Shown: one piece after another, positions 29,714 to 37,178 of the stretch
How the letters are laid out: each line of letters starts with the position of its first letter
Numbering within the stretch: position 1 is the stretch's first letter
Source of the DNA: Streptomyces sp. NBC_00464
Lineage (GTDB): Bacteria; Actinomycetota; Actinomycetes; Streptomycetales; Streptomycetaceae
DNA length: 64,000 bases
Reading direction: 5' to 3'
Assembly: GCF_036013915.1 (NCBI RefSeq)
Contig: NZ_CP107899.1
Coordinates: forward strand, 6,600,001 to 6,664,000
Made by a program: the position numbers and the translations under genes
The notes under the pieces: model-generated
Seen by the model: the letters and a program-made list of their open reading frames with translations, nothing else
The model's database searches: none
What the model was told of the DNA's origin: nothing

Positions 29714-29763
29714 GTTCACCACTTGGATACGCAGTGTTGACGTGTGTTTGCGCCATGTTCGTC
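29714..29763 (+). promoter_or_regulatory. Candidate PHO box upstream of glpQ
   Basis: GTTCACC (29714), GTTGACG (29736, exactly two 11-base units later) and TTCGTCC (29758) lie in 11-base phase, the pattern of PhoP direct-repeat units in Streptomyces. Conservation of individual units is weak. From memory, S. coelicolor glpQ1 is PhoP-dependent, which supports the reading. Confidence 0.4.
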
Positions 29764-29846
29764 CAGATGGCGCTGTCCGGACCACGCCGCTGCCTACGCT
29801 CGGTCCTCGCCCGACAGGTGCCGGACATCACATGCGAGGAGCATTC

Positions 29847-31001
29847 ATGACAGAGCGTGCGCAGGCCAGGCCAGGACGACGGACCGTCATGGGCGTGGGC
29901 GCCGCGGTACTCGGCACCGCAGCCCTCGGTGTCACCGGAACGGCGCAGGCGGCCGGGAAGCCCGCCGGGCACGACGGCCACCGCCTCGACCTGCCGGTGC
30001 CGACCGTCATCGGACACCGCGGTACCAGCGGATACCGCCCCGAGCACACGCTCGGCTCCTACCAGCTGGCACTCGACATGGGTGCGCACGTCATCGAGCA
30101 GGACCTGGTGCCGACCAGGGACGGCCATCTCGTATGCCGCCACGAGAACGACATCACCGCCACCACCGATGTCTCCGCCCACCCCGAGTTCGCGAGCCGC
30201 AGGACGACGAAGACGGTCGACGGCGTCGCCCTGACCGGCTGGTTCACCGAGGACTTCACCCTCGCCGAGCTCAAGACGCTGCGGGCCAAGGAGCGCATTC
30301 CCGGCAACCGCCAGAAGAACACGCTGTACGACGGCCGCTGGGAGATCCCCACCTTCGAGGAGGTCCTGCGCTGGGCCGACCGCGAGGGCCGCAAGCGCGG
30401 AAAGCCCGTCTGGCTGTACGTCGAGACCAAGCACCCCACCTACTTCCGCGGCCTGGGCCTCGGCCTGGAGGAGCCGCTCGCCAAGCTGCTGCGCCGCTAC
30501 GACCGGCACCGCGCCCAGTCGCCGCTCATCCTCCAGTCCTTCGAACCCGGCAGCATCCAGCGGCTGTCGAAGCTCGTCGCCACCCCGCGTGTCGTACTGC
30601 TCTCGGGTGCCGGTTCCAAGCCCTGGGACTTCGTGGCGTCCGGCGACCCCCGCACCACCGACGACCTGGTGAAGCCCGCCGGCCTGAAGTGGATGGCGTC
30701 CTTCGCGCAGGGCATCGGCCCCACCCTGGACCTGATCATCCCCAAGGACGGCGCGGGCCGGCTCACCACACCGACCGCCCTGGTGCGGGACGCGCACGCG
30801 CAGGGCCTGATCCTGCATCCGTACACGATGCGCAACGAGAACACCTTCCTGCCCGCCGACTTCCGGCGCGGTACGGACCCCAACGCGTACGGCGACGCCT
30901 TCGGCGCCTTCACCGCGTACTTCGCCACCGGGATCGACGGAATCTTCTCGGACAACCCGGACACGGCGCTGCTCGCGGCGGCGGACTTCGCCGCCAAGTA
31001 G
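29847..31001 (+). CDS. glpQ1: Secreted glycerophosphodiester phosphodiesterase
   Basis: Hydrolyses deacylated phospholipids (glycerophosphodiesters) to glycerol-3-phosphate for phosphate scavenging; extracellular. It is 384 aa. Tat-type signal (GRRTVMGVGAAVLGTAALG, ending TAQAAG). GDPD barrel starts at PTVIGHRGTSGYRPEHTLGSY (catalytic HRG...E), then VIEQDLVPTRDGHLVCRHE (metal ligands and second His), YVETKHP and the closing GIDGIFSDNPD. ATG 29847 has GAGGA 6 bases upstream; ATG 29832 is an alternative. The symbol is given by recollection of the S. coelicolor glpQ1 locus next to the same sigma-like gene. Confidence 0.9.
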   Translation: MTERAQARPGRRTVMGVGAAVLGTAALGVTGTAQAAGKPAGHDGHRLDLPVPTVIGHRGTSGYRPEHTLGSYQLALDMGAHVIEQDLVPTRDGHLVCRHENDITATTDVSAHPEFASRRTTKTVDGVALTGWFTEDFTLAELKTLRAKERIPGNRQKNTLYDGRWEIPTFEEVLRWADREGRKRGKPVWLYVETKHPTYFRGLGLGLEEPLAKLLRRYDRHRAQSPLILQSFEPGSIQRLSKLVATPRVVLLSGAGSKPWDFVASGDPRTTDDLVKPAGLKWMASFAQGIGPTLDLIIPKDGAGRLTTPTALVRDAHAQGLILHPYTMRNENTFLPADFRRGTDPNAYGDAFGAFTAYFATGIDGIFSDNPDTALLAAADFAAK

Positions 31002-31026
31002 CGGCCCCGGGGCCTGAGGCGTCAGC

Positions 31027-31054
31027 ACCCGGCCGGGGCGTGCCCCGGTCGGGT
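31027..31054 (+). terminator. Terminator after glpQ
   Basis: A 13-base inverted repeat with one mismatch (31027-31039 and 31042-31054) lies 25 bases after the glpQ stop, no T-tract. Confidence 0.5.
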
Positions 31055-31106
31055 GGTCCCGGCAGGTTCGGCGACCGGCGGCCGGTATACCGGGTCGGGT
31101 GGGGGC

Positions 31107-31673
31107 ATGACGCTTGTCGATCTTCCTCAGGCCCTGCCGGCCCCTGGCGCGGCTACTGCCGTCCGCACGCTGTATCCACTGGTCGCAGCCGAGGCGACGG
31201 CGGAGGCCGCGGCATCCGCCACCGGCGCCGTCGTCGACCCCGCCGATCTCGAACAGGCCGTCTGGCTGCGCCTGCTGGAACGGCTGGCCGACCAGGGGCT
31301 GCCCGCGGACCCCGCCCGGTGGGTGCGGGACACCGTCAGAGCGGAGGCCCGCCGGGCCCGCCGTACCGCACTGCGCGAGCGCCCCTACCGTGACGAGACC
31401 GCCGCCGACCCGTCCGGCTGCCCGGAGCGGGCCGCCCTCTTCGCCGACCAACGCCGGGTGCTGTACGCCGCCGTGGACCGGCTCCCCGGCTCCTGCGCCC
31501 GCTTACTGCGCGCACTGCTCGCCCCGGGCGATCCCACCTACCGGGAAATCGCAGGGGAGTTGGGTATGTCACAGGGGAGTTTGGGCCCGATCCGTTCCCG
31601 ATGCCTTGGATGTCTGCGCAGAATGCTGGCGGCGGAGGTTGTAGCCCCTGAACTGCGGGGAAAGGGGCGGTAG
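31107..31673 (+). CDS. Sigma-factor-like protein containing a TTA codon
   Basis: A 188-aa protein with the layout of a short ECF-like sigma factor. A degenerate region 2 is in the N-terminal half (VVDPADLEQAVWLRLLERL, RWVRDTVRAEARRARR). A clear region-4-type HTH is near the C-terminus (DPTYREIAGELGMSQGSLGPIRSRCLGCLRRML). It may direct a small regulon or be a sigma-like regulator; no anti-sigma gene is adjacent. Codon 133 is TTA (31503-31505), so full-length translation should need the bldA leucyl-tRNA, tying it to development. ATG 31107 is preceded by GGTGGGGG. A GNAT gene follows 37 bases later. Confidence 0.82.
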   Translation: MTLVDLPQALPAPGAATAVRTLYPLVAAEATAEAAASATGAVVDPADLEQAVWLRLLERLADQGLPADPARWVRDTVRAEARRARRTALRERPYRDETAADPSGCPERAALFADQRRVLYAAVDRLPGSCARLLRALLAPGDPTYREIAGELGMSQGSLGPIRSRCLGCLRRMLAAEVVAPELRGKGR

Positions 31674-31710
31674 ACAACCGGCGGATCAGGTGAGCGAGAG
31701 GCATGCGCAG

Positions 31711-32214
31711 ATGGGCATGAGCGTGATCATCTCGGCGGCGAAGGCACAGGACGCCGAACAGATCTTGAAACTCCAGTACCTCTGTTTTCAGAGCGAGGCG
31801 GAGCTGTACGGGAACTACCGGATCGACCCCCTCGTCCAGACCCTCGACTCGGTACGCGCCGAAATCGCCACGAACCTGGTGTTCGTGGCGCGCCTCGGCG
31901 AGGAAGTCGTCGGTTCGGTACGCGGTGCGGCGGACCAGGACGGCACGGGACAGATCGGGAAGCTCTGTGTGCACCCCCGGCTCCAGGGGCACGGCCTGGG
32001 CGCCCGCCTGCTGGGCGCGGCGGAGGCCGGTCTCACCGACCAGCGCTCGGCCACCCGCTTCCGCCTGCACACCGGACACCGGAGCGAGGGCAATCTGCGG
32101 CTCTACCGGCGCGCGGGCTACGCCCCCGTCGGCAACGAGACCGGTCAGGACGGTGTCCGGATGATCCTGCTGGAGAAAGAGGCCTCGGCGCCCGCCTACG
32201 TGACGAGCGCCTAG
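31711..32214 (+). CDS. GNAT family N-acetyltransferase
   Basis: A 167-aa acetyl-CoA-dependent transferase of unknown substrate. Core motif GKLCVHPRLQGHGLGARLLGAAEAGL (V-x-P-x-x-Q/R-G-x-G/A shown at ~90-110) followed by RLYRRAGYAPVGNETG. ATG 31711 chosen because GAGAGG lies 9 bases upstream; GTG 31690 would add seven residues. Closely follows the sigma-like gene and is likely co-transcribed with it. Confidence 0.87.
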   Translation: MGMSVIISAAKAQDAEQILKLQYLCFQSEAELYGNYRIDPLVQTLDSVRAEIATNLVFVARLGEEVVGSVRGAADQDGTGQIGKLCVHPRLQGHGLGARLLGAAEAGLTDQRSATRFRLHTGHRSEGNLRLYRRAGYAPVGNETGQDGVRMILLEKEASAPAYVTSA

Positions 32215-32217
32215 AAG

Positions 32218-32655
32218 TTACGCGGTCCGGGCGCGGCGCAGCCACATCATCCCGGTGACCGGAAGGATCACCGGGATGAACAGGTAGTCCCGGCCGAAGG
32301 ACGACCAGACCGTGGCGTCCGAGAACGCCGAGGGCTCGACCAGGGTCCACGTACCCACGATCAGCACACCGGCGAGCTCGGCGGCGCAGCACACCAGTGC
32401 CGTACGCCGCGCCTTCTCGCCACCGCGCACCAGTGAGTACGTGATGAAGCCGTAGACGGCCGCGGCGGCCGCCGAAAGCACGTAGGGGAGCGGGGCCTTG
32501 TCGAAGTGCAGGATCATCTCGACGATCGCGCGGGACGCCGCCGCCACGGTGAACACGCCGTAGAACCAGACCAGTACCCGCCCCGGACCGGTGCCCAGAT
32601 CGAAGGGCCGTTTCTCGCCGGCGGCCGCTGCGGGGGTGCGATCGGTGTCGGTCAC
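32218..32655 (-). CDS. Small integral membrane protein (4 TM)
   Basis: A 145-aa membrane protein with about four hydrophobic segments (VLVWFYGVFTVAAASRAIVEM, YVLSAAAAAVYGFITYSLV, RRTALVCCAAELAGVLIVGTW, YLFIPVILPVTGMMWL). No known functional motif; resembles conserved Streptomyces integral membrane proteins. GTG start at 32655, two bases after the stop of the next gene upstream, so the two membrane proteins are coupled and may form a heteromeric unit. Confidence 0.78.
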   Translation of the reverse strand: MTDTDRTPAAAAGEKRPFDLGTGPGRVLVWFYGVFTVAAASRAIVEMILHFDKAPLPYVLSAAAAAVYGFITYSLVRGGEKARRTALVCCAAELAGVLIVGTWTLVEPSAFSDATVWSSFGRDYLFIPVILPVTGMMWLRRARTA

Positions 32656-32657
32656 GG

Positions 32658-33017
32658 TCAGTTTCCCCAGATGTCGTAGAGCCGTACTTCGAGAACGGCC
32701 AGCACGACCGCGCCCGCCGCCACCGTCACCGAACCCCACCGGGTCCGCTCGCTCAGCGACAGGAAGCCCGCCGCCGGTACGGCGAGGAAGGCCCCGATCA
32801 GATACGCGATGAAGATGGTCATGCCCTGCTCCGGCCGCTCGCCGCGGGCCAGCTGCACGATCCCCACCACCACCTGGGACAGGGCCAGCAGCGTGACCAC
32901 GGCCATCCCGATGAAGTGCCAGTCCTTGGTCGGCTGGTCCCGGTAGGCGGCGAATCCGCACCAGGCGGCGAGGGCGAGGGCGGCCACGCCGACCGCGATC
33001 GTCAGGGCGTCAAGCAT
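32658..33017 (-). CDS. Small integral membrane protein (4 TM)
   Basis: 119 aa, four predicted helices (LTIAVGVAALALAAWCGFAAY, HFIGMAVVTLLALSQVVVGI, TIFIAYLIGAFLAVPAAGFL, SVTVAAGAVVLAVLEVRL). No recognisable motif. First gene of a two-gene operon with the 145-aa membrane protein; divergent from the metNIQ leader region. Function unknown. Confidence 0.8.
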   Translation of the reverse strand: MLDALTIAVGVAALALAAWCGFAAYRDQPTKDWHFIGMAVVTLLALSQVVVGIVQLARGERPEQGMTIFIAYLIGAFLAVPAAGFLSLSERTRWGSVTVAAGAVVLAVLEVRLYDIWGN

Positions 33018-33273
33018 GAGCCGAGGGTATTACGGGTCGCGGGGGCCGTTGCGTGCACCCCCGTGCCCGGACGTCAGCAGCCCCTGGGGCCAGGCGGGGA
33101 AGCGATCGTGGTCTTGGCCACACGCCTGGGTGTCCCCGGCCGGTGCGGGCTGGAATCGCAAAGGGCGAGTCCCTTGTATCGATGCAGGTCACGGCGTTAT
33201 GGGCGGACCTTGTCCTGGCCGGTCGACCGAAGTCGCCGCAGTATCCACAGCCGTCCGCTATCCGGACAACCGG
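33018..33273. other. Intergenic region, no gene identified
   Basis: A 256-base stretch between the membrane-protein operon and the met leader promoter. Small open frames on both strands lack RBS and homology. I searched by eye for SAM-type riboswitch core sequence (the CCGGCAACC block) and found none. Confidence 0.5.
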
Positions 33274-33302
33274 TTCGACGGGAACCTGACGTCTGTTTTA
33301 CT
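33274..33302 (+). promoter_or_regulatory. Leaderless promoter of the met leader peptide
   Basis: TTCGAC (33274-33279), a 17-base spacer and TTTACT (33297-33302) end 6 bases before ATG 33309, so the mRNA probably begins at the start codon of the leader peptide. Confidence 0.6.
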
Positions 33303-33308
33303 TGGCGC

Positions 33309-33395
33309 ATGACCACGACGAGCAGCCGCACCCTTGCGACCGAGGCGATCACGACGCCCGGTGCTCGTTGTATGTGTCGAATGCGCGCCTTCTGA
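33309..33395 (+). CDS. Cys/Met-rich leader peptide upstream of metNIQ
   Basis: A 28-aa peptide, MTTTSSRTLATEA...RCMCRMRAF, ending in a cluster with two Cys and two Met in four-residue reach (C-M-C-R-M). It starts leaderless from a good promoter and lies 224 bases before metN, the position and composition expected of an attenuation leader sensing Cys- or Met-tRNA charging. Similar putative leader peptides are known upstream of sulfur-metabolism genes in actinobacteria. Stalling at the C-M-C-R-M run when methionine is scarce would favour readthrough into the transporter genes. Inference; no translation data. Confidence 0.62.
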   Translation: MTTTSSRTLATEAITTPGARCMCRMRAF

Positions 33396-33527
33396 GGGCC
33401 CACGCCTGAGCCTCGCGCCCCGAAGCGAGACCGAGCCGGAGCCGTCCGCACCCAGCGGAACGCGCCCTTCCAGCACGTTGCCCCGCGGCCACCGCCGCGC
33501 CCGGCCGTGCCGGGATCCCGCTCGCCA

Positions 33528-33563
33528 CGTCCGATCGAAACGTCCGGACAGCCTCATCGGACG
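33528..33563 (+). promoter_or_regulatory. Candidate attenuator stem upstream of metN
   Basis: CGTCCGAT (33528-33535) pairs perfectly with ATCGGACG (33556-33563); an earlier weak stem CTCGC/GCGAG follows the leader peptide at ~33412-33430. No T-tract, so terminator function is uncertain. Confidence 0.35.
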
Positions 33564-33618
33564 ACTTCCCCGTGCCCGGCGGACACCGCGCCGCGCACTC
33601 GACAGTGACGGAAACCCT

Positions 33619-34677
33619 GTGATCACCACTACGGGCCTCACGAAGGTCTACCAGTCGCGCGACCGTGAGGTCACCGCCCTGGACGGCGTCGACCTGCACG
33701 TCCGTGAGGGCGAGGTGTACGGCGTCATCGGGCAGAGCGGCGCCGGGAAATCCTCTCTCATCCGCTGCGTCAACCTGCTGGAGCGCCCCACCTCCGGCAC
33801 CGTGACCGTGGCAGGCCAGGACCTCACCGCTCTCGCGGGCCGCGGCCGCCGGGCCGGCAAGGAACTGCGCGAGGCGCGCAGCCGCATCGGCATGGTCTTC
33901 CAGCACTTCAACCTGCTGGCCTCCCGCACCGTCCAGGGCAATGTGGAGCTCCCGCTGGAGATCCTCGGCGTCACCGGCCGCGAACGGTCCCGCAAGGCGC
34001 TCGAACTCCTCGACCTGGTCGGCCTCGCCGACAAGGCCAAGGCCTACCCGGGGCAGCTCTCCGGCGGCCAGAAGCAGCGCGTCGGCATCGCCCGCGCACT
34101 CGCCGGCGACCCCAAGGTGCTGCTCTCCGACGAGGCGACCTCGGCCCTGGACCCCGAGACCACCCGCTCCATCCTCCAGCTGCTGCGCGACCTCAACCGG
34201 CAGCTCGGTCTCACCGTCCTGCTCATCACGCACGAGATGGACGTCGTCAAGACGATCTGCGACTCCGCCGCGCTGATGCAGAAGGGACGCATCGTCGAGT
34301 CCGGCACCGTCGGCGACCTGCTCGCCACTCCCGGCTCCGAACTCGCCCACGAGCTGTTCCCGGTCGGCGGCAGCGCCTCCGGCCCCGACACCACGGTCGT
34401 CGACGTCACCTTCCACGGTGACGCGGCCGGCCGGCCGGTGATCTCGCAGCTCTCCCGTACGTACAACATCGACATCTCGATCCTGGGTGCCGCGATGGAC
34501 ACCGTCGGCGGCAGGCAGATCGGCCGGATGCGCATCGAGCTGCCCGGCCGGTTCGAGGAGAACGTCGTCCCGATCGGCTTCCTGCGCGAGCAGGGACTGC
34601 AGGCCGAGCTCGTCGACGGCACAGAGACCGAACCCGTCATCATCCCCGCACCGCTCACCAAGGAGGTGGCGAAGTGA
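33619..34677 (+). CDS. metN: Methionine ABC transporter, ATP-binding protein
   Basis: ATPase of the D/L-methionine importer, cytoplasmic face of the membrane; 352 aa. Walker A GQSGAGKSSL (~38-47), Q-loop FQHFNLL, signature LSGGQKQRVGIARAL (~139), Walker B VLLSDEATSALD, H-loop LITHEMD. The C-terminal ~75 residues (VVDVTFHGDAAGRPVISQL...FLREQGLQAEL) form the NIL domain that binds methionine and inhibits transport in MetN proteins. GTG 33619 with GACGGA upstream. Its stop overlaps metI (GTGA). Confidence 0.95.
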   Translation: MITTTGLTKVYQSRDREVTALDGVDLHVREGEVYGVIGQSGAGKSSLIRCVNLLERPTSGTVTVAGQDLTALAGRGRRAGKELREARSRIGMVFQHFNLLASRTVQGNVELPLEILGVTGRERSRKALELLDLVGLADKAKAYPGQLSGGQKQRVGIARALAGDPKVLLSDEATSALDPETTRSILQLLRDLNRQLGLTVLLITHEMDVVKTICDSAALMQKGRIVESGTVGDLLATPGSELAHELFPVGGSASGPDTTVVDVTFHGDAAGRPVISQLSRTYNIDISILGAAMDTVGGRQIGRMRIELPGRFEENVVPIGFLREQGLQAELVDGTETEPVIIPAPLTKEVAK

Positions 34678-35345
34678 CCTGGTCCGAAATGCAGCCGCTG
34701 CTGACACAGGGCACCGTCGACACCCTCTACATGGTCCTGTGGTCCGCGGCCGTCACCGTCCTCGTCGGACTGCCGCTCGGTGTCCTGCTCGTTCTCACGG
34801 ACAAGGGCGGGCTGTTGCAGAACACCCCGGTGAACAAGGTCATCGGCGTGATCGTGAACATCGGCCGCTCGCTGCCGTTCATCATTCTGCTGATCGCCCT
34901 GATCCCCTTCACCACCTGGGTCGTGGGCACCTTCATCGGCCCGACCGCGATGATCGTGCCGCTCGCCGTCGGCGCCATCCCCTTCTTCGCCCGGCTCGTC
35001 GAGACGGCGGTCCGCGAGGTCGACCACGGGCTCGTCGAAGCGGTCCAGTCCATGGGCGGCTCCATCCCGACGATCGTCCGCAAGGTCCTCCTCCCGCAGG
35101 CGCTGCCGTCCCTCGTCTCCGGCGTCACCACCACCGTCATCGTGCTCATCGGCTACTCCGCGATGGCCGGAGCGGTCGGCGGCGAAGGGCTCGGCTCCAA
35201 GGCCGTCACCTACGGATTCCAGCGCTTCGACAACCAGTTCATGCTCATCACCGTGGTGCTGCTGGTCGTCATCGTGACCGTGATCCAGCTGATCGGCGAC
35301 GGAGCCGTACGCCTGCTGGCCCGCCGCGGCCGCACCACCTCCTGA
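34674..35345 (+). CDS. metI: Methionine ABC transporter permease
   Basis: Membrane subunit of the MetNIQ importer, 223 aa, five or six helices. The ATPase-coupling EAA-like loop is LVEAVQSMGGSIPTIVRKVLLPQALPSL (~120-147). The terminal signature GYSAMAGAVGGEGLGSKAVTYGFQRF is characteristic of MetI. GTG start overlaps the metN stop by four bases. Confidence 0.95.
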   Translation: MTWSEMQPLLTQGTVDTLYMVLWSAAVTVLVGLPLGVLLVLTDKGGLLQNTPVNKVIGVIVNIGRSLPFIILLIALIPFTTWVVGTFIGPTAMIVPLAVGAIPFFARLVETAVREVDHGLVEAVQSMGGSIPTIVRKVLLPQALPSLVSGVTTTVIVLIGYSAMAGAVGGEGLGSKAVTYGFQRFDNQFMLITVVLLVVIVTVIQLIGDGAVRLLARRGRTTS

Positions 35346-35416
35346 GACTTCTCCTCCCCGAGCCCGCACTCCTTGTCCGGGCGTACCACCATCACCACCT
35401 GAAAGAGGCACTCTTC

Positions 35417-36283
35417 GTGCGTAAGAACATCAAGATCACCGCTGCTGCCGCCGCCACCGCCGCACTCGCCTTCGGCCTCACCGCCTGCGGTACGGACTCC
35501 GACCCGGCGTCCAAGGCCGAGACCGGAGCCAAGGCCGACACCTCCAAGGCCCTCGTCGTCGCCGCGTCCCCGACGCCGCACGCCGACATCCTGGACTTCG
35601 TCAAGAAGAACCTGGCGGCCAAGGCCGGCCTCAAGCTGGAGGTCAAGGAGTTCACGGACTACGTCCTGCCGAACACCGCCACCGAGACCGGCCAGGTCGA
35701 CGCCAACTTCTTCCAGCACCAGCCCTACCTGGACGACTTCAACAAGAAGAACGACACCCACCTGGTCTCCGTCGGCACCGTGCACCTGGAGCCCCTCGGC
35801 CTCTACTCCAAGAAGGTCAAGGACCTGGGCGACATCAAGTCCGGCCAGACCATCGCCGTACCCAACGACACCACCAACGAGGGCCGTGCGCTCCAGCTCC
35901 TCGCCGAGAACGGCCTGATCACCCTCAAGGACGGCGTCGGCACCAGCGCCAAGCTGAGCGACATCACCGACAAGAAGGGCCTGGAGTTCAAGGAGCTGGA
36001 GGCCGCAACCGTCCCCCGCGCCCTGAACGACGTGGACGCCGCCGTCATCAACGGCAACTACGCCATCGAGGCCGACCTCAAGCCCGCCAAGAACTCCCTG
36101 GCCCTGGAGAAGGCCGACGGCAACCCGTACGCCAACATCATCGCCGTGAAGAAGGGCAACGAGAAGGACCCCCGCGTCCAGAAGCTCGTGAAGCTCCTCC
36201 ACTCCGACGAGGTCAAGAAGTTCATCGAGGACACCTACCAGGGCTCGGTCATCCCGGCCTTCGGTACCGCAGCCAAGTCCTGA
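35417..36283 (+). CDS. metQ: Methionine-binding lipoprotein
   Basis: Extracytoplasmic substrate receptor of the importer, lipid-anchored; 288 aa. Signal peptide with lipobox LTAC (FGLTAC, Cys ~24), then the NlpA/MetQ domain (ADILDFVKKNLAAKAGLKL, NANFFQHQPYL-type DANFFQHQPYLDDF, NDTTNEGRALQLLAENGL, INGNYAIEADL). Methionine or a methionine-containing ligand is expected; sulfoxide forms are possible. GTG 35417 with AGAGG upstream; 71-base gap after metI. The operon ends at the hairpin at 36307-36341. Confidence 0.95.
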   Translation: MRKNIKITAAAAATAALAFGLTACGTDSDPASKAETGAKADTSKALVVAASPTPHADILDFVKKNLAAKAGLKLEVKEFTDYVLPNTATETGQVDANFFQHQPYLDDFNKKNDTHLVSVGTVHLEPLGLYSKKVKDLGDIKSGQTIAVPNDTTNEGRALQLLAENGLITLKDGVGTSAKLSDITDKKGLEFKELEAATVPRALNDVDAAVINGNYAIEADLKPAKNSLALEKADGNPYANIIAVKKGNEKDPRVQKLVKLLHSDEVKKFIEDTYQGSVIPAFGTAAKS

Positions 36284-36306
36284 CCCCGGCACGGCACTTG
36301 CTCACA

Positions 36307-36341
36307 GAGCCCCGCACACCCCTCCCGGGTGCGCGGGGCTC
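36307..36341 (+). terminator. Terminator of metNIQ
   Basis: A 15-base inverted repeat with one mismatch (36307-36321 and 36327-36341, GAGCCCCGC arms) lies 24 bases after the metQ stop. Confidence 0.75.
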
Positions 36342-36423
36342 CGCCGTGCAGACCCGGCCATGCACAAGGCCGACCCGATGCTGCATGCTGTGCCTTTACA
36401 CGGTCTTCGGCATGGAGCTGCGC

Positions 36424-37062
36424 ATGACTTCCACCTTTCCGGACATCTCCATCAGCACGGACCGGTTGGTGCTGCGCCCGTTCGACATGGCGGACGTCCC
36501 CGCGCACATCGAGATGATGAACGACGAACTCGTCGTCGCCTGGACCGAGGCACCCCAGCCCTACACCCAGGTCGACGCCGAACGCTGGGTCCGCAGGATC
36601 GCTCCCGCACAGCGCACCAAGGGCGACGGCATCGTGCTGGCCGTCACCGAGTTCCTCACCCAGCGCCTCGTCGGCTCGGTGCGGCTGCGCAACACCGACT
36701 GGCGCACCCGCGCCACCGAGGCCGCCTACATCACCGCCCCGTGGGCGCGTGGCGAGGGCTACGCCACCGAGGCCATGCTGGCCCTGTCCCAGTGGCTCTT
36801 CCGCGACCAGGCCTTCGAGCGCGTCGAACTGCGCACCGCCGCCGACAACACCGCCTCCCAGCAGGTCGCGCAGAAGCTCGGCTGCATCAGTGAGGGAGTG
36901 CTGCGCAACGCCCGCATAGCCCGCTCACAGACCGAGGACGGAGGATGGACCGACATCAGGACCGATCTGATCGTCTGGGGCCTGCTTCCCGAGGACCTCG
37001 AAGGGGTCGCCGAAGAGCTTGCCGACGCCGGTGGCTACGGCACCTACAACGACTGGAACTGA
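36424..37062 (+). CDS. GNAT (RimJ/RimL-type) N-acetyltransferase
   Basis: A 212-aa acetyltransferase of the RimJ/RimL/Act-3 group. ISTDRLVLRPFDMADVPAHI is the usual N-terminal strand/helix; acetyl-CoA loop APWARGEGYATEAMLALSQWLF (~105-125); ERVELRTAADNTASQQVAQKLG (~130-150) is the signature of ribosomal-protein or amino-acid acetylases. Substrate unknown; the C-terminal Glu-rich tail (PEDLEGVAEELADAGG) is unusual but ordinary in Streptomyces paralogues. ATG 36424 has GGAG upstream; ATG 36412 is in frame. It stands between the met and cobalamin genes. Confidence 0.88.
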   Translation: MTSTFPDISISTDRLVLRPFDMADVPAHIEMMNDELVVAWTEAPQPYTQVDAERWVRRIAPAQRTKGDGIVLAVTEFLTQRLVGSVRLRNTDWRTRATEAAYITAPWARGEGYATEAMLALSQWLFRDQAFERVELRTAADNTASQQVAQKLGCISEGVLRNARIARSQTEDGGWTDIRTDLIVWGLLPEDLEGVAEELADAGGYGTYNDWN

Positions 37063-37178
37063 GAGCGTCCGACTTTCCCGGGGCCCCGACGCCGCACTGG
37101 TCCGGACCAGGTAACCTCACCCTGCCCGACCCCGGGCGACCAGCCCCACCTGCGACAACTCCAGGAGACTGACGACAG

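Noticed and set aside
28941..31451. 836-codon minus frame joining plsC to the strand opposite glpQ
   Set aside because: Only the last 223 codons match PlsC; the upstream part is the shadow of glpQ and of the sigma-like gene.
33018..33618. SAM riboswitch before metN
   Set aside because: I could not find the conserved CCGGCAACC-type core or the flanking stems on the coding strand.
37063..37178. Cobalamin riboswitch before cobL
   Set aside because: The gap is only 116 bases and lacks a recognisable B12 box.
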